A stretch of 64,000 nucleotides of DNA from NCBI RefSeq assembly GCF_963678635.1, contig NC_087068.1, positions 50,551,724 through 50,615,723 on the forward strand, in the 5' to 3' direction. Below are positions 33,111 to 45,245 of this stretch, piece after piece. The position numbers and the translations under genes are program-made. The notes under the pieces were generated by a model, which did no database searches, was not told the DNA's origin, and saw only the letters and a program-made list of their open reading frames with translations. The DNA comes from Symsagittifera roscoffensis. Lineage: Eukaryota > Xenacoelomorpha > Acoela > Convolutidae. Numbering within the stretch: the stretch's first letter is position 1; each line of letters begins with the position of its first letter.

Positions 33111-34193
33111 AAAAAAACTAAATTCGACAGGCAAATATAAGAATTTAAATCGACCTTTGAAACTAGGAGTCACTTTTTTTCAATTCATTTGTACAATTGT
33201 TAATGGAAAGCGTTACAATTGTTACTAGCTATAATAGCCGTGAAAATTAGGATTTTCTCAAGTAAAGTTAATTTTTTGAGTTTCTTAGCTTCTTTTTGAA
33301 ATCGATAACTTCAATCTATGAGTATCGAGTATACTTAAGTTCTAGTTTTCATTCAGACTTTTTTTATCGCACCACACAAAAAAACGACAACAATTTGAAA
33401 ATAAACGACAAAACGACAATTAACTTTTTCTTTGTATTTTATAAGACTATGATAGGAACATTCTGTGCCAGTTGCACACTAACCGGCTATGTTTTTTATG
33501 ATTTAAAAATATATCCGACGACAAAAAAGCCCGGAACGTTGGATAAGAAGGTGAAGATGTTGTTTGTTGTTGCTTTAAAATTCATCGTTGGGATACAGCA
33601 TGATAAACTGCGCGTCTGAAATCAAGAAAATAATTGGATGAAAGCGAAACGTCAAATGTCTTAATCAAAAAACAAACTCATTTCTGCTGCGGTGAATTTA
33701 GGTTGTAAAAAAGCAAGAGAAGTCATGGGCAGAATGAAGTCATGTGGAAAATTGGCTGAGAAAGCATTTTATAAGACCATCATGTAAAATGGTATCAAGA
33801 AGAGTTTTGGCTATACTCACGGTGAGAACGTATCCACAAACTTATTGAAAGTTTTGAGTATTATCAGGGTCTCATCAAGAACTTTGCAGCAAGGTGCTTT
33901 TTGTTTGAGAAAGTAAATTTCAAGATAGTTTTGCTCTAAAATCCGAAACATCTCATACACAAACAAGTCTGGCCAGCAGTGCAAGCGAGTCGCAGTAACT
34001 CTGCTGAAAAGCCGGAGCTAAACAGGTACCCGGAGCTTAGGGAGTACTTCAGGGAGTATTTCAACTACCCAGAGCGGTTACGAAGGTTAATAGAGACCAT
34101 ACCTCGGCTATGACCGAGATTGAAGTGATAGCGTTGTATAAGGGAGACTGTCATTTAGCGGCAGCTTAAGTTACGAAGAAGTTTATTCATGAA

Positions 34194-34541
34194 ATGGATT
34201 CCAATGATATTGTAATGAAACTGAAGGCGATGAAAAATACAAAAAAAATACGGGTAGAGAAAAAGACAAAGCCAGCCACGCAAATCAAGATGAAAGTAGA
34301 GACAGGAGAGGTAAACTCCGTGAAAATACTGAATGAACTCATCTATGGCATAAACCAAATTAGAAGCCAAATCCCTTCTCTCGCCATGTCTGGAGGAAGG
34401 GAGGTGACAATGGACCTTAAGATTACGAGTGAGCAAAAACTCATGCATCGGTATGTTTGTATAGATTGCCTACGGAGGATAGAGCAAAGGACACGTGGGA
34501 CGCTTCATGATAGAGCTTGGAAAATGACAAGTCATGCGTAG
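34194..34541 (+). CDS. Unrecognised 115-codon ORF, probably a remnant
   Basis: A lysine-rich N-terminal third (KNTKKIRVEKKTKPATQIK), a helical middle (ILNELIYGINQIRSQI) and a C-terminal CIDCLRRIEQR stretch with one C-x2-C pair. The same frame is open for some 20 codons upstream beyond an in-frame stop, so this is probably the tail of a broken longer protein in the 1.5-kb segment. It ends 17 bases before a strong hairpin (34559-34587). No family was recognised. Confidence 0.3.
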   Translation: MDSNDIVMKLKAMKNTKKIRVEKKTKPATQIKMKVETGEVNSVKILNELIYGINQIRSQIPSLAMSGGREVTMDLKITSEQKLMHRYVCIDCLRRIEQRTRGTLHDRAWKMTSHA

Positions 34542-34558
34542 CACATACAAGTCATCGA

Positions 34559-34587
34559 AACCCCTCAAAATAGCTTTTTGAGGGGTT
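34559..34587. other. Perfect 12-bp hairpin
   Basis: AACCCCTCAAAA, the five-base loop TAGCT, then TTTTGAGGGGTT. The stem is perfect, far stronger than expected in this A+T-rich setting. Its role is unknown; it follows the stop codon of the ORF at 34194-34541 closely. Confidence 0.85.
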
Positions 34588-35700
34588 AAGTGAGTTAAAA
34601 AAACAATTTCTCATCATTATGCAAGCTGATAGTAAGATATGAAAAGTTTTCACTATGCAAATCATATATGGTGCTATATATGGAAGACATTTTTCGCAAA
34701 TTTTTTTTCTCTGAAAAACCGTGAAAGTAGAGTTTAATTGAAAAAAAAAAACGATTTATAAAACGTATCCCTGTTACATGATACGCTTTTATTAGAATTT
34801 GACTTTTTTTATCACCATGGTGCGGCGAATGAACGCTATTTTTCCATGGAAAAATCCCAAGCTCGAAATAAAACAAACAAGCAAACAAAAAAACTTTAAT
34901 GCGAAAATTTTTTGATGAGATATCTGATTAAAAATTCAATTACAATTAAAAAACTCGAAAAAAAAACAATTTTTTCGAAATCTGTCATCTAAACAAAAAA
35001 AGAGAAAAATAATTTAAAAAATTTCACAAAATAAATTGGTTCAGAAGCTCAAATAAAAATTTGGTAAGTTTGGCCCATTTTTGGGAGTTACTCAATCCAA
35101 CTTACTTAGGAGGATCTGCAAATTAGTTAACATTAGCGACATGGATTTACGATACCATTCTGGGTAAATTTCGGCTAAGCGAACACTAAAAGGGACCTAT
35201 CTCCTGGTAGAAAGCCTCCATGCGAATCTTCATCTCTTCACTACGTGTAGTCTTCACGTCTTCCTTCAGTTTCCTAAGCAATGATTTTTGTACATTACGA
35301 GGCCAAATTGTATGGATAACGCAACAAGGACTATCTCTTTCTTCTTTTTTTGTTCTTCCATTTTCTTTGATTATTGCGACAAGTTACATATTTAAAGACT
35401 TTTCTCTGAACTTCAGGCACCTGCAAAGAAAAAAATTGGCTGCCTATCCAGTGCACAGTTTGACCTCGTAATGATTCTCCAAAAAGATCCAGTCCGCCTG
35501 GGCGCGGAAGTTGAAATTCACATGCTAGAACTGGATTGGAAGTGATCACCTTCAAAAGGTTTGTTCGTCACTATTGAGCGTCATGCCAGTCGAAACATGC
35601 ATAGTCAGGAGTCCGTCCGGTCGCGGGCAAAAAAGGCGGACTTGGGTCGATTTTTTCTCAGGTCACCGATAATGGCCATCAACATGGGTGGAAAAAAAGA

Positions 35701-36109
35701 CTAGATTAAGCAGACCAAATCATTCATGGAACAAATTTCAGCTGGAGTTTCGATGTATTTATCGTATTTCACATGAGCAATAATTGCCATCCCGCAGCAA
35801 AGTTTTACCTGTATATCCAAGAATCCAATTATGGTCAAAGAGCGTACCGGACGTCTACTGTTTTTCAGAATTGGGAAAAAAATTAAGTCCGATAAGACAA
35901 CCTGAAAGAATAGTGAGACTGAGAAAAAATAATTTCGAAGAGTTGTGGAAGGACAAGAAAAAAAGTGTTGCTTTGAAACTCATAGATCAGATTTTGTTTT
36001 TGAGTTTGGCGTACGTGTCAGTTTTTTAATGAACACGCAAGACGTTCCCGTGACTATTAAGAGGGGAAACCTTAGCTATTTTCTTCTCTAAGTTAAACAA
36101 TGGGAATTG
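35701..36109 (+). other. Short coding-like remnant
   Basis: The frame 35784-36029 contains KVLPVYPRIQLWSKSVPDVY and then a lysine-rich segment. It has no recognised domain. It sits between repeat family 2 and the LINE RT remnant and may be the tail of the larger decayed host element. Confidence 0.25.
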
Positions 36110-37520
36110 AATACCGAATTCAAATCGCAGATTGAAAAAAACTGTCCAGATCATGAGAGCTGGACCGCTTGCACTTGATCACTTGACTCATTTATTTAGC
36201 CTTTCGCTGTCTGAAAACTTTAATCCCCAAATGTGGAAAAACTCCAAAGTAATCCCCCTGCCCAAACTTGAAAAGGACCAAAAAATTTCCTTTTCTTATA
36301 GGCCTACTTCACAACTGTGCCTCGCTGTCAACATTTTGGAGAGGCCCTTCTACCACTTTTTAACAAAGCACCTTCCAAAGGCCACACTCAAACACAGTTT
36401 CCGCCCTTTTCACTCCACCACAACCGCACTCTCCACACTTGAATTTTTTAATCAGTGATGCTTTTAACCAAAACCGCCCTCCTGTGCGTACTGTCTTTAC
36501 CACACTTAATCTTTCCAAGTCATTTGATATGGTATGTCATAGAACACTAGTGGAACTCATTCATGACACACCGCTGCCAATAGGCATAGTTCGTTGGCTG
36601 AGCAACTAATTATGTGGCCGAAAAGTCAGCACCATTTTCAACAAACAAGAGTCCCCTCATATAATTGTTCACTTTGGAGTTCCTCAGGGCTCAGTATTAT
36701 CAGCAACTTTTTTAAATTTTTACGTCCATGACCCGCCTCCGCCCCCGAACAAATTCCGTCTCACCTCATACGCCGATGACTTTCATCATTTCACCCAAAG
36801 TCAAGACATCGAGGCAGCATCACGCTCAGTAAATGGTTATCTTTACCACATTCTTATTTTTTGCATCTCCCGTAAGCTAGCAAATCAAAGGTTGAGCTTA
36901 ACAAAGTCCCTCCGTATGCTTAAGAAAGATTTTAAAAAAACGCCAATAGTCTTTTAAAGCAACGAGCCTATACCTCTTATTAAAAATCCAAAATAATTGT
37001 TTACTTTTGACCCAACCCTAAAGTTTGCAGCTCGTTGCAAGAGATCTGCTGAAAAGGCTTGACGCAAGATAGGAGCCCTCAAGACGTTAGCAGTTTCTTG
37101 TTGGGGCAAGTCTAAAAAGACCTTTTTTAACCTACAAAGCTTTAATTTGCCCTATTCTAGATTTTACATCCCCAGCCTGGGCGCATGGCGCCAGCAAAAT
37201 TTCCATTTATCACCTGCAGGTCTTTCAAAATCAAGCCTCGAGATCATTTTAACTTCAATCCAAATCACTTCGGCAAGCTCGAAAATCGATTTTACTTGAT
37301 ATTAAAGACGTCACAGACTCCTTCTTAACCGACCTAAGCCCGTCGCTAAACCTTAACAACGCGGAAGAAGTTTCCTCCACTTTCTTTTTTAAACTCTAAA
37401 ATCCCCTTTTTAAAACAAAACCATACAACCCTAGTATCCAAGTTCTTATCAGAAACCCCTCCCTCAAAAGTAATCTGTACTCCACTTCCTAGCATCGACC
37501 CTTCAGAACAGTCCCTTCCC
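36110..37520 (+). pseudogene. Non-LTR reverse transcriptase fragment
   Basis: A 5'-truncated LINE ORF2. The 36132-36458 frame has WKNSKVIPLPKLEKD, SYRPTSQLCLAVNILERPF and FRPFHSTTTALSTLEF (RT fingers). After small breaks come LNLSKSFDMVCH (palm aspartate region), GVPQGSVLSATFLNFYVHD and TSYADDFHHF with the YADD catalytic box near 36775. Then follow TFDPTLKFAARCKRSAEKA and a C-terminal ICPILDFTSPAWAHGASK near 37150-37200. The wording differs from the LINE at 9.5-14.3 kb, so it is a separate lineage. Stops at 36608 and beyond make it dead. It abuts repeat family 1 copy B at about 37525. Confidence 0.85.
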
Positions 37521-37524
37521 AGAA

Positions 37525-38955
37525 CCATTTTGGGTTGTTCAGTGCATGATACCCAATCTTCTCTAAAATTAAGCAGAGGCCAACAACACTTTTTGAATGA
37601 TGACAAAATTTGGTTCCAAATTGCTAATTAAAACGTCAAAATTGGTTTGGATAAAAAGACCATCCCAAGTACAAATGTTCCGTCACTTTCTTGGAAGGTC
37701 GGAACCAAAAGCATTAAATTGTTTTAAAACCCAATCAATTTACAAGCGAAACACGCGTAGCTACTTGGAGTCAGTTTAACTCCAGTGAAAGACTATAATA
37801 ATCAGATGACTCCATATCAAAAACATTTATCATTTATACTTATCAGAGAAAACGAAAATCAGAAACTTAAACTTTAGCTAAATCAGACTAGATTGATCTA
37901 AATAACCCTTAAATATAACAAAACTGCTCGTATCAGGACAAAAATCCAAATTCTCCGACTGCCGTTTAAAATCTGAGATTGATTTTCATGTATAAAAAAT
38001 TGATTTAAATTTCAAAAAGCAAGTTAAAAAATTTCATTTTTCTTTGAGATTATTTAAAAATTACTTTATGTATATTATGTAAAACTAAACTATGAAGTGA
38101 TGTGTTTTTCGTACAGTTAAGAATTAAATCGTCAAATTGCATGCCTCAATTCAATAAGGAACATTTTCTAAGACGGTTTGAATCTCCGCTCACGTGTTAC
38201 TATCACGAAATACATTGAACCTGAATTGTCTCAAACTGGCTAAAATGGCAATCTTTAAACACCGTAAAAACAAAAAAAATGATCACACGTGAAATATCGT
38301 TTTGAGTGTTTGCCTTTTGAATGCCTTTTGAATGGTTTCAGAAAAATTCGTCAAAAATGCTTATTAAAAACTCGAAATTTGTCTGTAGAAAAAAAAACCA
38401 ACCCGAAAACAAATATTCTGTTGCTCTCTTCGAAATTTGGAACAAAAATGTCGCTTTTCAAGTTCTTCCCTCAAAGCAGTTTTAGCCTATTGAAATTGTA
38501 GGTCTTGATGGAAATGTTGCTGGAATTTTATCTGAGTTAAACATTTGGCCTAAGTTTTGGCATGGTTTCAACAAATTGAGAAAATAAGCCCATAGTTTAT
38601 GCCGCAGAGTAGCGGAAATTTATACATAGTTAATGCAAAACCAATCGGAACCGAATTATTACAACTCAGTCTGCTCGTTTGGACAACAGCAATCCAGCAA
38701 TAATCAATTAAATTTGTGTTGACCCATAAAATTGACAAAAAAAACTAATTAAAGGAACCAGACTCGTTTTCAATTAATTGTGCTCAACTCACCGATAATG
38801 TTAACAATTTGATGACAAATATACAAGAACCTTGATAACTGTAATCGTTGTTTTTTCAACTTGCTTTTTTTGTCCAAACAAGAGGTGAAAATAGTCAAAA
38901 AGGAGTACTATTGTTTCAAAATCTAAAGCATCTAAAGAGCCTTATAGCACTCAAA
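37525..38955. repeat. Dispersed repeat family 1, copy B
   Basis: Collinear with 5470-6540 and containing additional blocks found in copy C (TCTCCGCTxACGxGTTA.. near 38190 and AAATTTGTCTGxAGAAAAAA near 38375). It starts exactly where LINE similarity ends, at TTTTGGGTTGTTCAGTGCAT. An open frame from the LINE continues about 35 codons into it, so it could alternatively be the LINE's own 3' UTR; copies A and C, however, lack the LINE. Confidence 0.75.
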
Positions 38956-41900
38956 GTGCTTTATAGCGACTGAAGAGCCTCTTAGAGACTACACACAAGT
39001 TTAGGACGACAAACTCTACTATGATGAACTTATCCAATTTGGCTCGTTGTGATTACTTTTAATTCTTTATGTGACCGAAAGTTTGTGCTAAGAAGTTACA
39101 ATGGGACAGTGTGATCAAAAGTTGCTTTGCGCTTCTCTACTGACCCTCAAGAAAAACCAGACTGCTCGTATCACGGCACAGCACTGAATGTTGTGACTGC
39201 TCCTTACTGGTTTTGTGTATTTTTTTGGTAAATAAAATATTGGCCAAGCTATTAAGCTTGCGCTGATAATATCAATTGAAGTGTAAGAATTTGAGTAGTG
39301 CATGGGATTAATAAGACAAATTAGCTTGTGTTAGTTTAATTTTGAACGATTTTGATAGGCGGTATAATTCTCCAGGTATAAATAAACATTTTGCCTGTTT
39401 TTCACCAGTGATTCTTTTTCGTTTAACTATCGGAGCTTAAAGATAGACAGTTTGCCCAATTTGGAAGAATTAACGCGCGGATATGTTTTATGCTATTAAC
39501 GCCTAAGCGGACGCTTAACCCGTCCATAAATTGTTTCAAAATGATTGGAGGCATACTTTCTGGTCTTTTCCATACTTTGCTATGCGCATAACATACCACT
39601 TGATACTTTTTGAATATTTGATGCTTTGAAACTTTCCTTAATTCAAAAAATTAGGGAAAACTACAACACTTAAAACAGCTCTTAAAACGCAATCTGAACA
39701 TTCAAGGTTTTGCCTTCATATGAGCAGTTTTGTTTCAATTATTAAATAAGATTATTTTTGGACAAAATAACAAATATCATTTTTCGATAGCAACCCTTCG
39801 TTAAAACTGATTTGATTTTCAATAATCAATTAATTTGTAAAACTCATGTTGAGAAAATCATCCAATAGAGTTGTCAAAATTTTTTTGGCGTGACCAGATG
39901 CTTTAAAAAAAATTTGTCGAGATTTTATATCCTCTGAATTATTTGAAAAAATACACTACAAAGCTAATGCTTGAAATTCACCTTAGATTTTTTCGAGAGA
40001 ATAATGAGTCTTAATACATTTTTTTACTAAAACAATTCTTTGGCATTCGTCAGCAATCTAGTAAATAATTGAAAGTTAAATTTTATTCAAAATACTTGAA
40101 AAACTTATGATTGAAGTGTTGAACTATGAAACAAAAAATTACAGAAAAGCAAATTGAGGTATGTGAGTAAAAAAACTCCAAAAACATGAAAAACGGACAT
40201 GGAAAACAGTTGACTGAAAAAAATGGACCCTAACATCTCGCGTTCATATCGATGTAACTTAAAAGATTATACCACAATAGACGCAAACCGTATAAAGTTG
40301 ACTTGTCTTGCTCAAATGGAGGAAGAATTTTTATCAGATTGATTTACTACACGAAAAAGTAAAGCTTGGGTCTTTTACCAGACAAGGCAACAAATTGGAT
40401 TGACCGATATAGTAGCAACGTTTTTTCTGGATAATGACAAAAATTATTCATTGTTTTATCAGCAAAACTTCCCCTTCGAATCATATTAAATTGCGATGGA
40501 AAATTGTAAACAACCATGGAAAGACACAGTTGTTTGCTTTTTTCTTTGATGTAGATAACAACTAGTTCTTAAAAAGTCTTCTTCCAAACGAGCAAACTTT
40601 GCGTTGAAACCAAATTTGGATGGTAAATCTTCAAATTTTTACCATTTCCCAGTTTCTTAAATTAGCTTAACCCAAGACTGGGTTCAGCCAATGAATAAAT
40701 GACGCTTCGTGAGATAGAGAAGCCAGATAAATTTAATTTAGTTCCATTTAATTTCAGTTATGGTGCGAAGTGAGAAGTTTTAGTCCAGTTCCTTTAAAAA
40801 TAATTTTTTAAATTGTTTTTGCATTGAAACGTCGGGCAAGTTTTTGCGGTATGATTTCTGCCTTTTGTCAAGAAAAATTTCAGCAAAAACTTAGAGTATC
40901 GTTCATAAATGGCAGCGTTCGGTTTAAAAGCATATATAATCAAGGGTAGTCAAAAATTCATAGCTGTTCCTCTGTCATTTATCAATTTGTGCCACTAATT
41001 GTAATTATTTTGAAACGTAAAACACGTCGTGAAACTGTTAGTTTTATGAAAAACTTTTAACTGGAGCTCATTCATCAATTAAAAATTTTTATCCCAGAAT
41101 TAGCTGTCACCTTTATAAAAGTTTCAGTTCAATATTCTATGATAAAAGACGGCCAAACTATCTGCATGCGTTTTCTTCGCTTCTGAGATATCAATACTGA
41201 TATTTGATAACAAGAGCTTTTGGGTTCGAACAAGTTGTTTTCAAACTTGTACGCTTGCTGCCTGTTTTTTTCTGGTAGAATTTCGGTTTTCTCTGGTGAT
41301 AAATTACTTGAAAATCCAATGTCAGTCGCTCGGAGTTTGGTACCAACACGATTCTGATATGTCATGAACTCTTGCCAGTATCTTTTTTATGACAAAATTG
41401 GCATTGGCGAAAGTTTGGAAGCAGATGTACTAAAAACAACCAGTTTTTTTTAATAAAACCAAAAAAAAATAGACCATTCGCTATATAAATGTGACATTTT
41501 ATGATATGCTTCTGGTCCGATGTATTCAAAAAAGGCCTTTTTATTGCTAATAAAAAACTTAATACGTTGCTCAAAAACTGTTGAGATCATCTTAGATTCA
41601 ATCGTTTTTGTTGCATTTTTTTGCGTGCAACGCCGCCACTCTCAAAGTTTTTTTTGTGCCATCCCATGATACTTGATGGACTTAGACCATCTTTCGACTG
41701 GAGTAGATCATCAATCGAAAACTCTCAAAGCAGCTGGTTTTTTCAGATAAGGAAAACAACTGTGTAACTACATCCAGACAAAGGACTCTGAAAAACAAAA
41801 AAACTATATTTTAAGAGCGTACAGTTTAATATAAAATATGACCTATGAGCTAAGTTTTTGCTTCTGCTAAAAATTTGTCTTGATAAATAACTCTGTCGCA

Positions 41901-42036
41901 GAGACAATAAGCATGTTTTATTTCAACTTTGAAGGCATGCTAGTCTAGTAACAGAAGTTTTCTTTATACACTTTTATTTGGTTGCACGCACTTTTTTTGC
42001 TTGTTGCATATATACATTTATTTGATCTAGCTTAAG
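38956..42036. other. Unassigned A+T-rich DNA
   Basis: No gene, RNA or element was recognised. A TATA-like TTGCATATATACATTTATTT at 42004-42023 lies about 60 bases before the RING gene 2 start and could serve as its promoter. A 39110-39200 stretch contains the ACTGCTCGTATCACGGC phrase of repeat family 1. Confidence 0.5.
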
Positions 42037-42072
42037 AATAAACAGTTTATCATTAAAAACGCATTCATTCAA

Positions 42073-43110
42073 ATGGCAACTGCAAATATTTCTGATTTAT
42101 TACAGTGTTCTATTTGTCATGAAACGCTAGTCGACCCCCGCGCTTTACCATGTGGACATTCATTTTGCGGCCCACCCAGAACTTGTTTGGATTTTATTAA
42201 ACACAACAACAATCTAGCATCAAAGTGCGCCGAGTGCAACCAGGTATTTCCGGTTAAAGTCAACGAGTTGAAACCCCTCTTCAAAATCCGAGATGCACTT
42301 GGGCGACTGGCAGTTGCTGAGAACAATTGTGCTCAAGGAGCAGATTGCAATCACAATGATGTTAAAATGTGGTGCAAAGATTGCAGTGTCAAACTTTGCT
42401 TACCGTGTGTAGAAGAAAACCACGTAGATCACAATTTGAAGAGCTACATAGCCATTCTCAGAGAAAAAGCTCGGAAAATAGCACCATTGTTAGGAGATAT
42501 TGATTTTCAAACCTATCGACTAGCGAACGAAATAAAGCAACTTCAAAGTATTCAAAAAAATATGGAAGAATTGAGCAAAAACAAAACAATTGTTAAGCAG
42601 ATTGCCGAGGGAGGCGATGTCACTCTGACGGCTGAGCTTCGAAACCTTCTGGATTCAAATTCAATGGAGAGATACCAATGGTATAAAACAAAAGTGTCTC
42701 CTTTCGAGTTTTTGACAACGATTGAAAGTATACCATTGGATTTCAAAACAACAGTGAGTTTTTTCTCACCAAGTTACCAACTTGGAGATTATAACTTCAC
42801 TGTAAAATGCACTTTGAAAAAAATTGACGGTGAAAGTTGGATGGGATTGTTTTTATATGTTACTCCTGTTCAGATTGCAGAGCAGTGGAGGATAAAACTA
42901 AAATACCGATTTACTCTAGTTAACAGGGAGCCAACTAAAAACAAATTCTACGAGTTCACAGATTTCGACTTTGGAACAAATTCTAGTTTTGATGGTTTTG
43001 GCTATCCCACGTTTAAAAAATTCGATGAAATGATAAATTACGAAGACGGATTCCTCACCAAACCGGCCTCGATAACTGTAAAAGTAGAAATAAAAGAACT
43101 TGAGCTGTAA
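42073..43110 (+). CDS. RING / B-box / MATH-like protein, paralogue 2
   Basis: An intact single-exon frame of 345 codons with the same domain order as the gene at 15538: a RING with ligands C12, C15, C27, H29, C32, C38, C52 and C55, a B-box-like domain at 86-120, a helical middle, and a MATH-like C-terminus ending KPASITVKVEIKELEL. Codons about 70-245 are nearly identical in DNA to paralogue 1 (I count about three or four differences, clustered near CGACTAGCGAACG at 42518-42530). The RING segment differs at many sites, and the MATH segment differs strongly, by amino-acid changes and a two-residue net length difference. The stop TAA is within TGTAATAAAATG, so an AATAAA signal overlaps the end of the gene. 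A ubiquitin-ligase adaptor role is inferred from the domain order only. Confidence 0.9.
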   Translation: MATANISDLLQCSICHETLVDPRALPCGHSFCGPPRTCLDFIKHNNNLASKCAECNQVFPVKVNELKPLFKIRDALGRLAVAENNCAQGADCNHNDVKMWCKDCSVKLCLPCVEENHVDHNLKSYIAILREKARKIAPLLGDIDFQTYRLANEIKQLQSIQKNMEELSKNKTIVKQIAEGGDVTLTAELRNLLDSNSMERYQWYKTKVSPFEFLTTIESIPLDFKTTVSFFSPSYQLGDYNFTVKCTLKKIDGESWMGLFLYVTPVQIAEQWRIKLKYRFTLVNREPTKNKFYEFTDFDFGTNSSFDGFGYPTFKKFDEMINYEDGFLTKPASITVKVEIKELEL

Positions 43111-44664
43111 TAAAATGACACGTCAAGCCAGTTTCGAACTTTTTTAAGCTTATTTGATATTTTCGTAGTTAATTTATTTTCATTGAAGTGTGATATCAAA
43201 AGCGTTTTGATGTTGTGAGTTGAAGAAAAAGTTCAAAATTTGCACGCAACAAAGGCTTCAAAACTGGATTTAATTTCTGGAGAGTTTATCCAATCTAATC
43301 TAATCTGTGTTTCTGTACATACAATAAAAAGATCAACCGTACAATCTCCCCCTAAAAGACCTACCGTAAAATGCGGATTACAGAATACCACACAAGTGTT
43401 TAATAATTCTGAAAAATAAGTTTTGTTTAAAAAATTTTTTTCCATACAAACGTGCGCGATTGCTTTTGTATATTGTTAATTACACAATTTATTGTTTTAG
43501 TTCAAACTGATCTAATATGAATAATTTTGATTGAATCTAGGCTATACTCAAAATTAGCTTGTAAAAAATCGATATTCCCCTCTTAAATCGATTTGGGGGA
43601 GAAACTAAACGGTTGATCCAATTTCACTATGTCTTTGATAACTCTAAATGATTTGAAAATGTGGCTAATTTCAAGGCTAACAATAGTTTATTTGCATTAT
43701 ATTTCTTCTGTTTTAATTACAAAAATTGATTAAATCGTGATTTTAGCGCCAGTCTTACTTAAATTTTAAACAAAAAATGATTTTAGTCAATTGATAATCC
43801 AATATGGTTTCTTTTTTTTGAAATCAAACTATAATCAATTATTACAGAAATCATTTATATTCAATTCTAAATCATACTATTTTTCGTTACAACTATAATC
43901 AATTATAATCTATTAGAATTGGATTTTTTTATCCCAATTTCTATTTCACATATTTGCCAAAAAATCCTTGATAATCGACTATAATCCCTCTTATTTGCCC
44001 ATTTTGTCTTCGAGCTTGCTTCTGATTTGCTTACAATTTATGCTTTTCTTAGAAATTGATTCATGTGAAAAACGAAAAATTGTTTTAACTATTTTTAAAT
44101 TAATTCAAATTTACAGCGGTTTTAGTCTTTCAACTCTTCTCCATCATATGAGTGGTTTTATTATGCACATTTTGAAAAATTTTTACCATCAAAGTATCAA
44201 CACAATTCTTTTGTTCAAATATTTAATCAGAAGATTCGTTTTTCACCTAACGTGGCAACTTTTCAACTAATGAGAAAGGATCTCTTTGAAACTTTTTTCC
44301 GTGGTAAAATTTTGTGTTCAGATGAACTTAAGTGTGACAAGGCATCTAGTTTTTAGAGGTTTTGCTACTGACAGAGAAAGAAAAATCATTAGGATATAAT
44401 TAAGATTAAAATTAATATGAAGATTTTTTTGAACAAAAATCATTTATAATCAATCATAAGAAATTATAATCTCTTGAAAAACGTCACGATTACAATCGAT
44501 CATAAATCCTTTAAACAGCTAATTTTTCCGTAATTATAAACAACTACTATTGTAAAAAATCAACATAAAATTTGTTATAATCGACTAGTAAAACCTAAGT
44601 TTGGATGCGGTATTAGCCGAGAAAATGATATTGTCTATTTTCTTAGTCTGATATCATTTTAAAC

Positions 44665-45245
44665 CCTAACAACTGACAACCCTATATCATCTAAACCCTA
44701 TCAATTGAAACAAGACTGCTCGTATCAGGGCGAAGGCCTGAATGTTCCGATTGCTTTTGAAGGTTTATGAAGCAGCAGTAATAACATAAAAAAATTAAAT
44801 GAACTAAAACAAAATGAAATTTTTTTTTCTAAAATTTGAAAATTTTTATGAAAATCATCCCCCCACACGCCATATAAAGTACAAAAAGCTAGATTTCTTT
44901 CCTTGTAACAAATCAATTATGGCAAATAAGATTCGTTCAACCAATTTGGAACGATTTATAAGACGGATTAAATCTCCGCTTACGCGTTAATAGCGCGAAT
45001 TATATCGCGCGCTAATTGTCCCAAATTGACCAAAATGGCAATCTTTAAACGCTCATAACTTTACGAAAAATAATCACAGGTGAAATATCTTTTCAAATTT
45101 AAGCTCAGGACAACAATACCTTTTGAATGATATAAAAAAGTTCCGTCAAAAATGGCCAGATAAAAAGTCGAAATTTGTCTGAAGAAAAAAAACCCTCCCC
45201 GAGCACAAATATTCCGTTACTTTCATATCGAAAGTCGGAACACAA
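44665..45245. repeat. Dispersed repeat family 1, copy C
   Basis: Shares AAGACTGCTCGTATCAGG, TCTCCGCTTACGCGTTA, CAAAATGGCAATCTTTAAAC and AAATTTGTCTGAAGAAAAAA with copies A and B. It is absent from the sister block, which supports a mobile origin. The ends are not resolved, because short A+T-rich sequence borders it. Confidence 0.7.

Larger units (their letters stand above)
33644..35142. mobile_element. 1.5-kb segment absent from the sister copy
   Basis: Present only in copy 1 of repeat family 2; the sister junction lies at about 46727. It may be an insertion here or a deletion there. No terminal inverted repeat was seen. It contains coding-like debris: a segment with RYPELREYFREYFNYPERLRR near 34020-34110, and the 115-codon frame 34194-34541. 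Confidence 0.5.
33111..35700. repeat. Dispersed repeat family 2, copy 1 (interrupted)
   Basis: 33111-33643 plus 35143-35700 are collinear with 46190-47260. The left part holds a TTG-started frame (33296-33619) that is also present in the other copy (46374-46676), but the differences between them do not favour synonymous sites, so I do not call a gene. The middle, 33644-35142, is absent from copy 2, where the two flanks join as GGATGA-ATGGATTT. Confidence 0.8.

Noticed and set aside
33296-33619. Conserved small ORF shared with 46374-46676
   Set aside because: Both begin at a non-ATG codon, and the differences between the copies are largely amino-acid changing and lie in a dispersed repeat.
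41129-41574. Two minus-strand frames of 70-78 codons
   Set aside because: No domain, no consistent splice signals, no homologous copy in the window.
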